Counted from the first letter of the stretch, positions 1-8,810 are shown. The stretch is DNA of 64,000 nt from Microlunatus phosphovorus NM-1 (GCF_000270245.1 NC_015635.1:372001-436000); one strand, 5' to 3'. Translations and numbers: made by a program. Notes: generated from the letters alone by a model not told the origin.

Positions 1-627
1 CTGGCCAGTCGCGGAGAGGCCGGCATCGACGCCATCGATCCCATCGACGCCGCGCCGTTGCGGGAGCAGGAAGAGCGCACCGGTGCACGCGCCGTGGGTG
101 TCGAGACCGTGGAGTTCCTGGATCACCGCGATGGCGTGATCGAGAACAGCATCGCGTTGCGCCGGGAGATCACGCGAGCCATCCGAACTCACCGGCCGGA
201 GGTGCTGATCACCGGCAACTACGAAGTGAAGATGCCCAACGGCATGACCAACCAGGCCGACCATCGTGCCGTCGGCCTGGCCACGTTGGATGCGGCTCGG
301 GACGCGGGCAACCGCTGGATCTTTCCCGAGCTGATCGAGGAGGAGGGTCTGCAGCCGTGGGGTGGGGTGCGATTCGTCATGGTCGCCGGCGCGAGTACGC
401 CTACTCACGGTGTGGAGGTCACCGGTGAGGCATTGCAACGGGGGATCGAGTCGTTGCGGGCCCACGCGCAGTACACCAGTGGTCTTGGCCGCGCCAGCTT
501 CGACCCGGCGCCCTTTCTCAGCTGGTTCGCCACCCAGGGTGGTGGGGCCATGGGTGTGTCGTCGGCGGTGCTCTTTGACCTGCACTGGATCATTCCGCCC
601 GGCCCACCGCCGTGGGTACGAACCTGA
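1..627 (+). CDS. PIG-L family deacetylase, 5'-truncated
   Basis: The reading frame is open from the first base, so the N-terminus lies outside the window. The visible 208 residues match the C-terminal part of the PIG-L/LmbE zinc-dependent N-acetylglucosaminyl deacetylase family. They include the typical arginine-rich block followed by an EFLDHRDG segment, the ADHRAVG segment with a His that normally helps bind the metal, and a C-terminal LDLHW-like end. The family removes acetyl groups from amino-sugar conjugates such as mycothiol precursors or phosphatidylinositol glycans; the substrate here cannot be told. The N-terminal metal motif (HPDD type) is not in view. It ends against a bidirectional terminator hairpin and converges on the universal stress gene. 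Confidence 0.85.
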   Translation: MASRGEAGIDAIDPIDAAPLREQEERTGARAVGVETVEFLDHRDGVIENSIALRREITRAIRTHRPEVLITGNYEVKMPNGMTNQADHRAVGLATLDAARDAGNRWIFPELIEEEGLQPWGGVRFVMVAGASTPTHGVEVTGEALQRGIESLRAHAQYTSGLGRASFDPAPFLSWFATQGGGAMGVSSAVLFDLHWIIPPGPPPWVRT

Positions 628-628
628 T

Positions 629-671
629 TTTTGTCGAGCTACCTTGAATAGTTGTCGCTAGCTCGACAAAA
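629..671. terminator. Bidirectional terminator hairpin
   Basis: A perfect 13-bp inverted repeat (TTTTGTCGAGCTA at 629-641, its complement at 659-671) with a 17-nt loop lies between the convergent deacetylase and universal stress genes. The T-rich and A-rich outer ends suit termination in both directions. Confidence 0.7.
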
Positions 672-685
672 GTCGGAGCACTAGC

Positions 686-1081
686 TCAGTCCTTCACCAC
701 CAGCACCGGCACATCGGCATTCAAGATGATGGTCTGGGTGACACTGCCGAGGATCAGCTTGCCGACCGGGCTTCGGCGACGAGCCCCGATCACCAGCAGT
801 TCGACGTCGGTATCGGCGAACGCATCGAAGATGGCCTCAGCCACGTCGTCGCCGGTGGTCACCTGAAGCGTCCACTCGACACTGTCCTGATCGACCTCGG
901 CCAGCACCTTGGCGATCTCGTCGCTGAGTCCGGCCTTGTGCGCCTCGATGACATCGAGGTCGACGCCTTCGGCGACGTGGATCACTGCCATCGTCGTCTG
1001 GCGCAGATTGGCCTCTTTCGCCGCCTCCTGCAGGGCCACGTGACCGATGCTGGATGCCTGGTGTGCGACGACAACGCTCAT
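686..1081 (-). CDS. Universal stress protein (UspA family)
   Basis: A 131-residue single-domain Usp. The N-terminal strand starts SVVVAHQAS, and near the C-terminus is the ATP-binding signature G-x2-G-x9-G-S/T type, seen as GARRRSPVGKLILGSVT, followed by the typical VPVLVV end. Family members are cytoplasmic nucleotide-binding proteins that support survival under stress or stasis. The ATG has a clear AGAGGAG ribosome-binding site 6-8 bases upstream. It stands alone downstream of cobIJ and probably has its own promoter. Identity as an ATP-binding Usp is firm; its stress signal is unknown. Confidence 0.9.
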   Translation of the reverse strand: MSVVVAHQASSIGHVALQEAAKEANLRQTTMAVIHVAEGVDLDVIEAHKAGLSDEIAKVLAEVDQDSVEWTLQVTTGDDVAEAIFDAFADTDVELLVIGARRRSPVGKLILGSVTQTIILNADVPVLVVKD

Positions 1082-1157
1082 CTCAACTCCTCTGGGCCGA
1101 TGCCGTCAGCTCGTTGAGACGGCTGGATCCGACCTTACCTCTAGTTGTCTGGACAAA

Positions 1158-2759
1158 CTAGCCCTCCGCGGGTTGTGAACGACGGGTCCATACCCGTCCG
1201 TCGGTGACCGACGTCCCGCCTGCACCGATGATCAGCAGGCAGCGCATGTCCACGCCGGCTGGATCCAGCTCCGCGAGGGTGGTCACGACAACCTCTTCCC
1301 CGGCTCGCCCGACCCCGCGCCCGATCACCACGGGGGTGTCGGGGGACCGATAGGTCAGCAGCAGTCGCCGCGCCTCAGCCAGTTGAGTGGTACGGCTGCG
1401 GGAGGCAGGGTTGTAGATGGCGATCACCAGATCGGCCGTTGCTGCTGCCGTCAGTCGCGCCTTGATCGTCTCCCACGACTTGAGCCGATCTGACAAGGAC
1501 AGTACGACATAGTCACCGCCCAGCGGAGCACCGGCCCGGGCAGCCACGGCCTGGGCAGCGGTCACGCCCGGCAGCACGGTGATCTGGATGGCGGCGTACC
1601 GCGGATCGTGGGCGGCCGCCTCGAAAGCGGCCGAGGCCATGCCGAACACCCCGGCGTCGCCACCGGAGACAACGGCGACCTTCTCACCACGGGTGGCCAG
1701 GTCGAGTGCGAACCGGGCCCGATCCAGCTCGACTGTATTGCCGCTGGCGTGGCGGTGCAGCCCTGGACGTGGCGGGACCCGGTCTACGTAGGGGCCGTAG
1801 CCGACCACGTGGTCCACTACCGCCAGCGCGTCGGTCACCTCCGGTGTCACCCAGTGATCGGGCCCAGGACCGAGGCCGATCACCAGCAGTTCGGCTGTTC
1901 CCGATTCCTCCACCGCCGGTGCTGGAAACCTCACCTCAGCCCGTCCGGCGCTGTCGGCTCGGCGATCAGCGCCGGGCACGACGATGGTGGAGAAGTACGG
2001 AACCGTGTCGGCGTCGACGTCGGTGACCGGCTTCACGATCTCCTGCCCGGTGCTGGCTCGCTCCACATAGACCGCTTCGTCCAGCCTGCCGGCCTGCCGC
2101 AGCGCCTCGCGTACGCCGGCGAAGGTCCGGCCCAGCTTCATGATCACGATCGCGTCGCTGCCGGTGATCCGGCGGGCCAGTTCAGGAATCGGCAGGGTGC
2201 CGGGCAGCACGGTCAACACATCCTCGTGTCGGGCCAGCGGCAGGCCGACCGCAGCGGAGGAGGCGTTCACCGAGGTCACCCCGGGCACGATCTCGCACGC
2301 GAAACGCTCCGCCAGTCGATCGTGCAGATACATGTAGGAGGAGTAGAAGAGCGGGTCGCCCTCGGCCAGCACGACCACGGTGCGACCGGCGGTCAGATGA
2401 TCGGCCAGCCGAGCCGCCGACGTGTCATAGAACGCGGTGAGCTCGCCGTAGTAGCCGCCGGCATGATCGGTCGGGCCCACCGTCACCGGATAGGCGAGGA
2501 GTTCCTCGATCACCTCGTGCGGGATCAGCTCGGCGATGATCGACCGGGCGATGGAGGTGCCATGGGTGCCCGAGTGGTACGCGATCACATCGGCGGCGGC
2601 GATCAGCCTCGCGGCCTTGAGGGTGAGCAGCTCCGGGTCGCCTGGGCCAACCCCGACCGCATACAGGCTGCCGGCGAGCACGGAATCCGGCTTGTCTGCC
2701 GGCTCGGTCGGCTCGGCCGGCCGGTCCGTGGCGTGCTCGGAAGGAAGGATCCGGCTCAT
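1158..2759 (-). CDS. cobIJ: CobIJ: precorrin-2 C20- / precorrin-3B C17-methyltransferase fusion
   Basis: A 533-residue fusion of two tetrapyrrole methylases. Residues ~30-265 are the CobI half (LYAVGVGPGDPELLTLKA, then YHSGTHGTS), which adds the C20 methyl of precorrin-2. Residues ~290-520 are the CobJ half (LLVIGLGPGPDHW, then GYGPYVD and SGGDAGVFGMA), which methylates C17 and drives ring contraction. Both halves use S-adenosylmethionine in the aerobic cobalamin pathway. The fusion is common in actinobacteria. Its ATG overlaps the stop of cobH by four bases, so the two genes are translationally coupled. A short CTAGT/ACTAG inverted repeat overlaps its stop codon. Confidence 0.96.
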   Translation of the reverse strand: MSRILPSEHATDRPAEPTEPADKPDSVLAGSLYAVGVGPGDPELLTLKAARLIAAADVIAYHSGTHGTSIARSIIAELIPHEVIEELLAYPVTVGPTDHAGGYYGELTAFYDTSAARLADHLTAGRTVVVLAEGDPLFYSSYMYLHDRLAERFACEIVPGVTSVNASSAAVGLPLARHEDVLTVLPGTLPIPELARRITGSDAIVIMKLGRTFAGVREALRQAGRLDEAVYVERASTGQEIVKPVTDVDADTVPYFSTIVVPGADRRADSAGRAEVRFPAPAVEESGTAELLVIGLGPGPDHWVTPEVTDALAVVDHVVGYGPYVDRVPPRPGLHRHASGNTVELDRARFALDLATRGEKVAVVSGGDAGVFGMASAAFEAAAHDPRYAAIQITVLPGVTAAQAVAARAGAPLGGDYVVLSLSDRLKSWETIKARLTAAATADLVIAIYNPASRSRTTQLAEARRLLLTYRSPDTPVVIGRGVGRAGEEVVVTTLAELDPAGVDMRCLLIIGAGGTSVTDGRVWTRRSQPAEG

Positions 2760-3406
2760 AGCTCGTCCTCGCGAGCGAGCGCGTTCAAGGCTGCCGCGCA
2801 GAGCGCAGAGCCGCCGCGACGACCGTGCACGACCAGGTAGGGAATCTGCTCAGGATGTTGGACGAGCGCCAGCTTCGACTCGGCGGAGCCGACGAAACCG
2901 ACCGGGATCCCGAGGATCGCGGCGGGCTTGGGTCCACCGTCGCTGATCAGCTCGAGCAGGGCAAACAGCGCGGTTGGTGCATTGCCGATCGCGACGACGG
3001 CGCCCTCCAGATCCTCACCCCACAGTGACACCGCGGCCGCGGATCGGGTCGTTCTCCACTCCTTCGCCAGCTCGGCGACTCGGGGGTCGCGCAGCAGGCA
3101 GCGCACCTCGTTGCCGGCAGGCAATCGTCGTCGAGTCACTCCCGAGGCGATCATCTCCGCATCGGTGAAGATCGGCCTTCCGGAGTTCAGGGCATCGCGT
3201 GCCGTGCTCACCAGGAGCGGATGCGCCTCGACATCGGGAACCAGGCCGACATCACCGCTGGCGTGGATCATCCGTACGACGATCTTCTCCACGTCCGCCG
3301 GCACCTTGGACAACTCCGCCTCGGCTCGGATCGTCGCGAACGACGCGCGGTAGATCGCCGCCGGATCGTCCAGGTAGTCGTATTGCTTGAATGGCCGATC
3401 GGTCAT
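2756..3406 (-). CDS. cobH: Precorrin-8X methylmutase
   Basis: A 216-residue CobH. It moves the C11 methyl group of precorrin-8X to C12 to give hydrogenobyrinic acid. Recognisable stretches are the early YDYLDDPAAIYRASFATIRAEA segment region (start only), the active-site MIHASGDVG motif whose His is the proton donor in the family, the central IGNAPTALFALLELI segment, and the C-terminal GFVGSAESK and GRRGGSALCAAALNAL motifs. Length is normal for the family. It is the first gene of a cobH-cobIJ unit, and a TACTAT -10-like hexamer lies upstream near 3432-3437 on the minus strand. Confidence 0.97.
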   Translation of the reverse strand: MTDRPFKQYDYLDDPAAIYRASFATIRAEAELSKVPADVEKIVVRMIHASGDVGLVPDVEAHPLLVSTARDALNSGRPIFTDAEMIASGVTRRRLPAGNEVRCLLRDPRVAELAKEWRTTRSAAAVSLWGEDLEGAVVAIGNAPTALFALLELISDGGPKPAAILGIPVGFVGSAESKLALVQHPEQIPYLVVHGRRGGSALCAAALNALAREDEL

Positions 3407-3486
3407 CGAGATCCCACAAGGTGCACCCGCACATAGTAGGAGCGGTCGGCCGATGGACGGTGGACTAGCCCACGGATTTGTCTGAC

Positions 3487-3505
3487 TTAGGATCGGCTAA
3501 CCTAA
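3487..3505. promoter_or_regulatory. DtxR/IdeR-type iron box
   Basis: TTAGGATCGGCTAACCTAA matches 17 of 19 positions of the established actinobacterial iron-box consensus (TTAGGTTAGSCTAACCTAA). It lies 18 bases before the GTG of the secreted propeller gene, where a bound repressor would block transcription when iron is plentiful. It is also about 80 bases upstream of cobH, so an effect on the divergent cob unit is possible. Confidence 0.75.
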
Positions 3506-3523
3506 ACTAGCTGGAGGTTTCGC

Positions 3524-5083
3524 GTGACGACGTGGTCTTGGCGACGGTCTCGTCCGCTCGCATCCGTTGGCGTGCTGGCGACTGGTGTGTTGGCGATGAC
3601 ACTGCTCTGGCAGCCACTCCCGGCGGCGGCCGAGCCACGCAGCATCTCGGTGCGGAGCAACCAGGCCGAGATCGCCGACGGCGTCCGCGATGTCGCCTAC
3701 TCGGCTGCCAGCGACACACTCTGGGCCACGGTCGGCACCGGTGACCCGGTGACCGATGCGGCGCTGTTGGCGATCCGGCCGTCGGATCTGACCACCAGCA
3801 TGAGCTATCCGGCACCGGTCCCGCGGCCGCCGAGCGGACAGCCGGCCCGGTCGCAGGAACTGGACGCCGTGGCGGTCGACGACCGTCACGGCCGGATCTG
3901 GAGCACCAGCCCCAGTCAGCACGGATACGCAGCCTTCAACGATCAGCGGTCGTGGAGCTATCGAGCGGGTGGATTCCCGTCGCCGCGTGACGTGCTCGTC
4001 GACGATCTCGGTGACCGCGCCTACCTCAGCGTGACGGGCGCGCTGGCCGTCATCTCCACCGCTGGCTACACCAGCGAGCTTCCCGCCATCCCACTCGGCG
4101 ACGGGGCACAGCCGACCACCCTCGCGCTCGTCGGGTCCGGCGCGCAGGCGAAGGTGATCACCGTCGACGAGACAACCGGTGAGCTGCTGGTGATCGCCCC
4201 GGCCGATCGTACGGTCCGTCGGCTGGCCGGGGTGGCGGGTGCCACCACGGTCGCGGTCACCCCCGGCGGAGAACGGGCCTACCTGGCCGGCCCGGGGTTG
4301 CCCCAGATCACCGTCATCGACCTTGTCGCAGGCGAACAGACAGCGGCCATCCCGCTGGCCAGCGGTGCCGGCGCGCTGGCATACGACGGGGCGAACCAAC
4401 TGCTGTACGCGACCCAGCCCGGCGCGTCGGCACTGGCCATCGTCGACCTGGCGGCGAACCAGGTCGCCAGCACGGTCCAGCTCTCCGGCATGCCCAAGCA
4501 GGTGCTGTTCGCCAAGGGCGCCCTCTTCGTCCAGCTCAGCACACCAGTCACCACCGCCGACACTCTGACTGTGCTCTATGTGTCGACCACGCCGCCTCCT
4601 GATCCGGATCCGACCGATGACGCAGGCGTCGAGGTGGGGGTCACGATCGCCGGCGCCGGTGGGCTGACTCTGGGGTTCGACTCGACGTCTGTCGACCTTG
4701 GCAGCGCCAGGCTGAACGACGACCTGGACCACTACACCGCCTCCGGTGTGCTGCCGAGGGTGACGGTTCTCGACAACCGGTCGACCGATCCCGGCTGGTC
4801 CCTGGTCGGCCAAGTCACGGCCTTCCGAAGCGACACCGGTGCGGCCTCCGAAGCCGATCTGGGCTGGCGGCCGCGCATGGTCTCGGCCGATTCCGGCCAG
4901 GCCGTGTCGGCAGGTCCCGAGGTCGTGCCGAGGGCCGGGCTCGCGACACCGCGGGTGCTCGCGGAGGGCCGACCGGGGCTGGGCCGGGGGCGAGCGGTGC
5001 TGGGAGCCGAGCTCGGTTTCACCGCGCCGTCGTCGATCGACCCGGGCTCCTACCGAGCGGTGCTGACGCTGACGCTCGCCTGA
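3524..5083 (+). CDS. Secreted beta-propeller protein, iron-box controlled
   Basis: A 519-residue exported protein. Residues 1-~37 form a signal peptide (basic start, hydrophobic core, AAA-E cleavage-like site). Residues ~45-350 hold repeated propeller-type blades of the YVTN/YncE kind (for example VAVTPGGERAYLAG and GALAYDGANQLLYATQ). Residues ~370-519 form a beta-rich domain with WSLVGQVTAF and a later LGWRPR, resembling WxL-like wall-binding domains. The GTG start has a GGAGG site six bases upstream and sits directly behind an iron box, so expression is probably induced by iron starvation. Its 3' end overlaps the convergent cobG end by 34 bases. A role in metal or haem/corrinoid capture is inference; no iron-ligand motif is obvious. 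Confidence 0.75.
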   Translation: MTTWSWRRSRPLASVGVLATGVLAMTLLWQPLPAAAEPRSISVRSNQAEIADGVRDVAYSAASDTLWATVGTGDPVTDAALLAIRPSDLTTSMSYPAPVPRPPSGQPARSQELDAVAVDDRHGRIWSTSPSQHGYAAFNDQRSWSYRAGGFPSPRDVLVDDLGDRAYLSVTGALAVISTAGYTSELPAIPLGDGAQPTTLALVGSGAQAKVITVDETTGELLVIAPADRTVRRLAGVAGATTVAVTPGGERAYLAGPGLPQITVIDLVAGEQTAAIPLASGAGALAYDGANQLLYATQPGASALAIVDLAANQVASTVQLSGMPKQVLFAKGALFVQLSTPVTTADTLTVLYVSTTPPPDPDPTDDAGVEVGVTIAGAGGLTLGFDSTSVDLGSARLNDDLDHYTASGVLPRVTVLDNRSTDPGWSLVGQVTAFRSDTGAASEADLGWRPRMVSADSGQAVSAGPEVVPRAGLATPRVLAEGRPGLGRGRAVLGAELGFTAPSSIDPGSYRAVLTLTLA

Positions 5084-6135
5084 GGCGCTACCAGGTCGAG
5101 GTGATCGTGGGCAGGCGCCCCGCAGCGGCGTTCGCAGCCGGAGATGTGGATCTGACGGACAGGTTTGCCACCGGCGGCCAGCACCTCGGCGATCGCTGCC
5201 GTGTCGGCCCGAGCTCGAGCACAGGCCGGAGCGCCGACACAAGCACTGATCCCCGCCCACGCTGATTCGTCGTCGATCACCATGCCCGCGTTGGCGAGCG
5301 CCTCGAGCTGCCCGGACGCTCCGGGGAGGACCAGCCCGCGCCAAGGCGTCACCACCACTGGCCCACTGCTGACGGCCCTGTCGATGGCTCGGGCCTGTTT
5401 CAAGTCGAGACGAGCAAGGGGCACCAGCACCGAGGCCGCATCGCCAACGTGGCCGAGCGGCACCGATGGTGACCCGTGAGTGGCTGGCGGGCTGGTCAGG
5501 TCCAAGGACTCGATCCAGGCGGGAAGCTCGGCCACATGCCAGGCGCCGGAGGCGGTCCGGGCGGTGACGAATTGTCGGGCCAGGTCGAGCAGAACGGGGA
5601 CGGCCTCGGTCGCGGACACTGCCAAACCGGAGTCGGGGGAGGCGACCAGGACCCGACCCTCACCTCGGCCTGTTGCCTGGTAGCCGAGGTCGAAAGTCAG
5701 ATCGACAACGTCGCCGCGACCGTCGTCGAGCACGAACAAGAACCGGCCCGGGAGCGCACTGAGCGACGGCTCGGCGATCAGCCCGGCATCCAGTTCGGCG
5801 ATCAGCGGTCGGAGATCGGTCAGCCCTCCGGACAGCCCGGTCAGGGGAGACGCGACGATGTTGCGTACTCGCTCGTGGGTCGTCGACGGCAGCAGCCCGG
5901 TCGCGGCCACCGCGGCGACGAACGCACTCGGCAGCGGATCGGGAAGCCCGCGTACCTGCAGCCCGGCCCGCGACGTCAGCTGAACGATCCCGTTCCCGTA
6001 GCTGGTCGCGAGTTCGACCAGCCGGACGAGGGTCTCGGCTGTGACCCGGCCACCAGGTAGCCGCAGGCGCACCATCGCTCCGTCCTCGGCCCGATGAGGC
6101 CGGAGGACGCCCGGGCACGCGTCAGCCGCTCGCAC
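5050..6135 (-). CDS. cobG: Precorrin-3B synthase
   Basis: A 361-residue CobG, an Fe4S4 mono-oxygenase of the nitrite/sulfite reductase fold that hydroxylates C20 of precorrin-3A. The N-terminal ferredoxin-like half shows VRLRLPGGRV and TSRAGLQVRGL; the second half holds the cluster cysteines C299-x5-C305 and C334-x3-C338 (GCERRCG). It is at the short end for the family. The GTG start lies six bases behind a TAGAAT hexamer with no ribosome-binding site, suggesting a leaderless transcript. Its 3' end overlaps the convergent propeller gene. It is separated from cobH by that gene and from cobN by about 50 kb. Confidence 0.93.
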   Translation of the reverse strand: MRAADACPGVLRPHRAEDGAMVRLRLPGGRVTAETLVRLVELATSYGNGIVQLTSRAGLQVRGLPDPLPSAFVAAVAATGLLPSTTHERVRNIVASPLTGLSGGLTDLRPLIAELDAGLIAEPSLSALPGRFLFVLDDGRGDVVDLTFDLGYQATGRGEGRVLVASPDSGLAVSATEAVPVLLDLARQFVTARTASGAWHVAELPAWIESLDLTSPPATHGSPSVPLGHVGDAASVLVPLARLDLKQARAIDRAVSSGPVVVTPWRGLVLPGASGQLEALANAGMVIDDESAWAGISACVGAPACARARADTAAIAEVLAAGGKPVRQIHISGCERRCGAPAHDHLDLVAPQASVSVSTAR

Positions 6136-6142
6136 CCGAACA

Positions 6143-6148
6143 TTCTAG
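6143..6148 (-). promoter_or_regulatory. -10 element for a leaderless cobG
   Basis: TAGAAT followed by six bases and then the GTG of cobG on the minus strand. No purine-rich ribosome-binding site is present between them. cobN has the same hexamer and nearly the same spacing. Confidence 0.5.
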
Positions 6149-6310
6149 GGATCTGCTGTAGGCGGGCTGCCACCCCGAGATCAGGGTCGCTCGAAGTGAT
6201 ATATCAGCCTCGACCGGAGAGATTCAGTCCGAATCGCGGCGTGTCGGACCAGGTCGGGGAGGAAATCTGTCAGTCCCGGTCCTCGAGCGTGCGCTGGCGA
6301 CGAGTTGTTC

Positions 6311-6352
6311 ACGTGAAGAGACCCGCAGCCGGGGCCACGGGTCTCGTCACGT
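6311..6352. terminator. Terminator hairpin after the histidine phosphatase gene
   Basis: A 15-bp inverted repeat with one mismatch (6311-6325 and 6338-6352, core AGAGACCCG/CGGGTCTC) and a 12-nt loop lies 17 bases past the stop of the minus-strand phosphatase gene. Confidence 0.6.
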
Positions 6353-6368
6353 CAGTTCGTCTGGACTG

Positions 6369-7262
6369 TTACTGCCGGTAGCTCGTGTCGCCCACCGACT
6401 TCACCGTCCACTTGCCCTTCTTGTATTCGAGCTTGCTGACCGCGACGTTGGAGATTGCGGTGTTCACGGTCGTGCCCAGGGAATCGATGGCGCAGGTGAT
6501 CGACAGGCCGCTGGAGACGACGAGCACCTTGTCGTCGCGCTGTTGTGAGGCCTTCTTGGCGATCTCGTTCAACGAGGCCATCATGCGCTTGCTCACGTCG
6601 GTGCAGTCTTCAGCAGGCAGCGAGACGCCGGTCTCGGTGGGCTCCTGGGCGATCTCCTTCATCGCCGCCATCATCGCCTTGAGGCCCTTCTCGTTGATGG
6701 CGAGCAGCTGCATCGTCTGCCAGCCGCCGTTCTGGCCGGTGGCGTCGACGGGAGCGGTGGCCGGAGCGTCATGGTTGACCGTGTAGCCCATGTGCTCGAC
6801 GATCGCGCTCCACATCTCCTTGTTCTCCGCGCCCTCGTACTTGCCGAAGTTGATCTCGCGGAGCCTGGAGTCCTGCTTGATCGAGAGATTCTGCTGCTTG
6901 GCGCCCTTCAGGAGGAAGGTGGCGGTCTCGTAGTGACGCTTCATGTCGGCCGAGTACGCGGCGTCCATCTTGCCCTCGCGGGCCCGCAGGTTCTTGCCCA
7001 CCGTCTGCGGCAGAATCCGCGCGTCGAGCACCGAGCCATCGGCATTGGTGCCGACAACAAGCGGCGAGTCGGTCCAGCCCTGCACCCGCTCCAAGGTGTT
7101 GAGGAGCGTCTGGCCATGCCGCGTGAGGTAGATCGTGACGGTGGTGTCGGGCTTTGGGTGATGATGGTGGACGGGCGAGGCCGCTGCTCCCGAGCTGGCG
7201 AGAGCTGTCGCCGCGAGCGCGACTACCGCGGCAAGCGCGACGCGAGGTTTGATGCGTGTCAT
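6369..7262 (-). CDS. Secreted histidine phosphatase family protein
   Basis: A 297-residue phosphoglycerate-mutase-like phosphatase. The ATG at 7262 is chosen because GAGGAG lies six bases upstream; a longer frame to 7295 lacks one. Residues 1-~28 are a signal peptide ending in SSGAAAS, followed by a short His-rich stretch (HHHHPKP). The catalytic LTRHGQT motif is at ~45-51, a REINFGKYEG segment follows (second arginine/acid region), and a VVSSGLSI segment sits where the family normally has a second catalytic His. That His is therefore not obvious, which may mean altered activity. The substrate is unknown; an extracytoplasmic phosphomonoesterase is the best guess. A hairpin terminator follows. 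Confidence 0.8.
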   Translation of the reverse strand: MTRIKPRVALAAVVALAATALASSGAAASPVHHHHPKPDTTVTIYLTRHGQTLLNTLERVQGWTDSPLVVGTNADGSVLDARILPQTVGKNLRAREGKMDAAYSADMKRHYETATFLLKGAKQQNLSIKQDSRLREINFGKYEGAENKEMWSAIVEHMGYTVNHDAPATAPVDATGQNGGWQTMQLLAINEKGLKAMMAAMKEIAQEPTETGVSLPAEDCTDVSKRMMASLNEIAKKASQQRDDKVLVVSSGLSITCAIDSLGTTVNTAISNVAVSKLEYKKGKWTVKSVGDTSYRQ

Positions 7263-7655
7263 GCTGTCTCCTCTGACTGGATCTGGTCTCCGCAACCCCT
7301 GCGAAAACCGTGCCGGCCCAGGTTTTCATCGGAACCACCGTTTGACAGGAGGTCGGCGCGCCCATGGACGCCGAGTGTGTTCCGGTTGAATCAGCCTCTG
7401 GTGGCCGTCGATGGATCGCAACGTCGATGCTCGTCTTTGTTGCCGGGAGTCTGTTCCCTCGTCAGCTTGCCCTGCGCACGAGGCGTAGGCACGCTCAGTG
7501 CGTTTGCCGGCGGAGCCATCCCAGCGGCACCAGCGCCCATTCGCGATAGGGGCGTTGTCCGGCGGGCGCCGCTCACCTACTGACCCTCGCTGACAGCTGA
7601 TTCGGTGGTGAGCGATGATCGAAGAATCCAGCATCTCGCCGCCGAAGGGACCACC
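7263..7655. other. Intergenic region between divergent genes
   Basis: About 390 bases between the minus-strand phosphatase and the plus-strand oxidoreductase. It should hold both promoters. No convincing gene, RNA or repeat was seen in it. Confidence 0.5.
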
Positions 7656-8768
7656 ATGAGAATCATCGTCGTCGGAGCCGGCCTGGCTGCCGGGACTGCC
7701 GTCACCGAGCTGCGAGAACAGGGCTACGACGGAGAGCTGGTCGTATTCGGCTCGGAGATCCATCCCCCGTACGAGCGGCCGCCGCTCTCGAAGGGCTATC
7801 TGCTCGGTAACGACCCGATCGAGAACGCCTTCGTACACGAGGCTGCCTGGTACGCCGAGCACGATGTCGACTTGCGGACCTCCACCACGGTCACCGCCAT
7901 CGACCCGGGCGGGCATGAGATCACCGCGGACGGCGAGACATTCGGCTACGACAAGCTGCTGCTGGCCACCGGTGCCGAGCCTCGCCGGCTTCGGCTGGCC
8001 GACGAGTCCGGTACGCCAACGGCCTATCTGAGGACGATCGAGGACAGCGATCGGCTGAAGGTCGCCTTCGCCGCCGGCGCCAAGGTCGGGATCATCGGTG
8101 CCGGCTGGATCGGGCTCGAGGTTGCTGCGGCCGCCCGGATCGCCGGTTGCGAGGTGACCGTATTCGAACAGGCCGAGCTGCCGTTGCTGGCCGTGCTCGG
8201 ACCCGAGGTCGCCCAGGCCTTCGCCGACCTGCATCGAGCGCATGGTGTTGACCTGAGGCTCGGTGTCACGGTCAGCGCCGACGACCTGCAGCCCTTCGAC
8301 CTGGTGGTGGTCGGCATCGGCGCCGTTCCCTCCACCGCACTCGCCGAAGCCGCTGGACTGGCCGTCGACAACGGCGTACTCGTCAATGCCCAGCTGCAGA
8401 GCTCCGACCCGGACATCTATGCGATCGGCGACATCGCCAACGAACTGCATCCGGTGCTCGGCCGGCGGATCCGGGTCGAGCACTGGGACACTGCCATCGA
8501 GCAGGGCAAGACCGCCGCCCACAATCTGCTCGGGGCGCAGGAGGCGTACGACCGGATGCCGTACTTCTTCACCGACCAGTACGACCTCGGCATGGAGTAC
8601 GTCGGCAGTGTCGGTTCGGACGGCTACGACCGGGTCGACATCGAGGGCGACCTGCACGGCAGTTTTCAGGCCTACTGGGTCAAGGACACCCACGTCGTCG
8701 CCGCCATGCAGGCCAATGACTGGGATGCCTCCGACGTGATCAAGGAGAGCCTCGGCACCAGCCGCTGA
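7656..8768 (+). CDS. FAD/NAD(P)-dependent oxidoreductase (ferredoxin/rubredoxin reductase type)
   Basis: A 370-residue two-dinucleotide-domain flavoprotein. The FAD-binding GxGxxAG motif is at the start (VVGAGLAAGTA). The family's YERPPLSKGYL segment binds FAD. The NAD(P) motif IGAGWIGLEVAAAAR is near residue 145-160, and the second FAD motif (DPDIYAIGDIAN) is near 250. The C-terminal domain carries EHWDTAIEQGKTAAHNLLG, typical of ferredoxin reductases that feed electrons to mono- or dioxygenases. The start at 7656 follows a GAAGGGA site; an upstream in-frame GTG at 7605 is less likely. No partner ferredoxin or oxygenase gene is adjacent. Confidence 0.88.
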   Translation: MRIIVVGAGLAAGTAVTELREQGYDGELVVFGSEIHPPYERPPLSKGYLLGNDPIENAFVHEAAWYAEHDVDLRTSTTVTAIDPGGHEITADGETFGYDKLLLATGAEPRRLRLADESGTPTAYLRTIEDSDRLKVAFAAGAKVGIIGAGWIGLEVAAAARIAGCEVTVFEQAELPLLAVLGPEVAQAFADLHRAHGVDLRLGVTVSADDLQPFDLVVVGIGAVPSTALAEAAGLAVDNGVLVNAQLQSSDPDIYAIGDIANELHPVLGRRIRVEHWDTAIEQGKTAAHNLLGAQEAYDRMPYFFTDQYDLGMEYVGSVGSDGYDRVDIEGDLHGSFQAYWVKDTHVVAAMQANDWDASDVIKESLGTSR

Positions 8769-8810
8769 TCTTCAAGGAGCAAACCCACGTGAGCCGACGA
8801 CCAACGCAGA

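Noticed and set aside
1608-2840. Long plus-strand frame opposite cobIJ
   Set aside because: cobIJ is unmistakable on the other strand; the plus frame shows no domain.
3407-3523. Cobalamin riboswitch in front of cobH
   Set aside because: I could not find the conserved B12-box core or the multi-stem layout in this 117-base stretch or upstream of cobN and cobG, which appear leaderless.
3497-5344. Long minus-strand frame opposite the secreted propeller gene
   Set aside because: The plus-strand gene has a signal peptide, ribosome-binding site and promoter site; the antisense frame has shadow-type composition.
7364-7549. Small gene in the 7263-7655 gap
   Set aside because: No ribosome-binding site, no domain, and equal-quality frames exist on the other strand.
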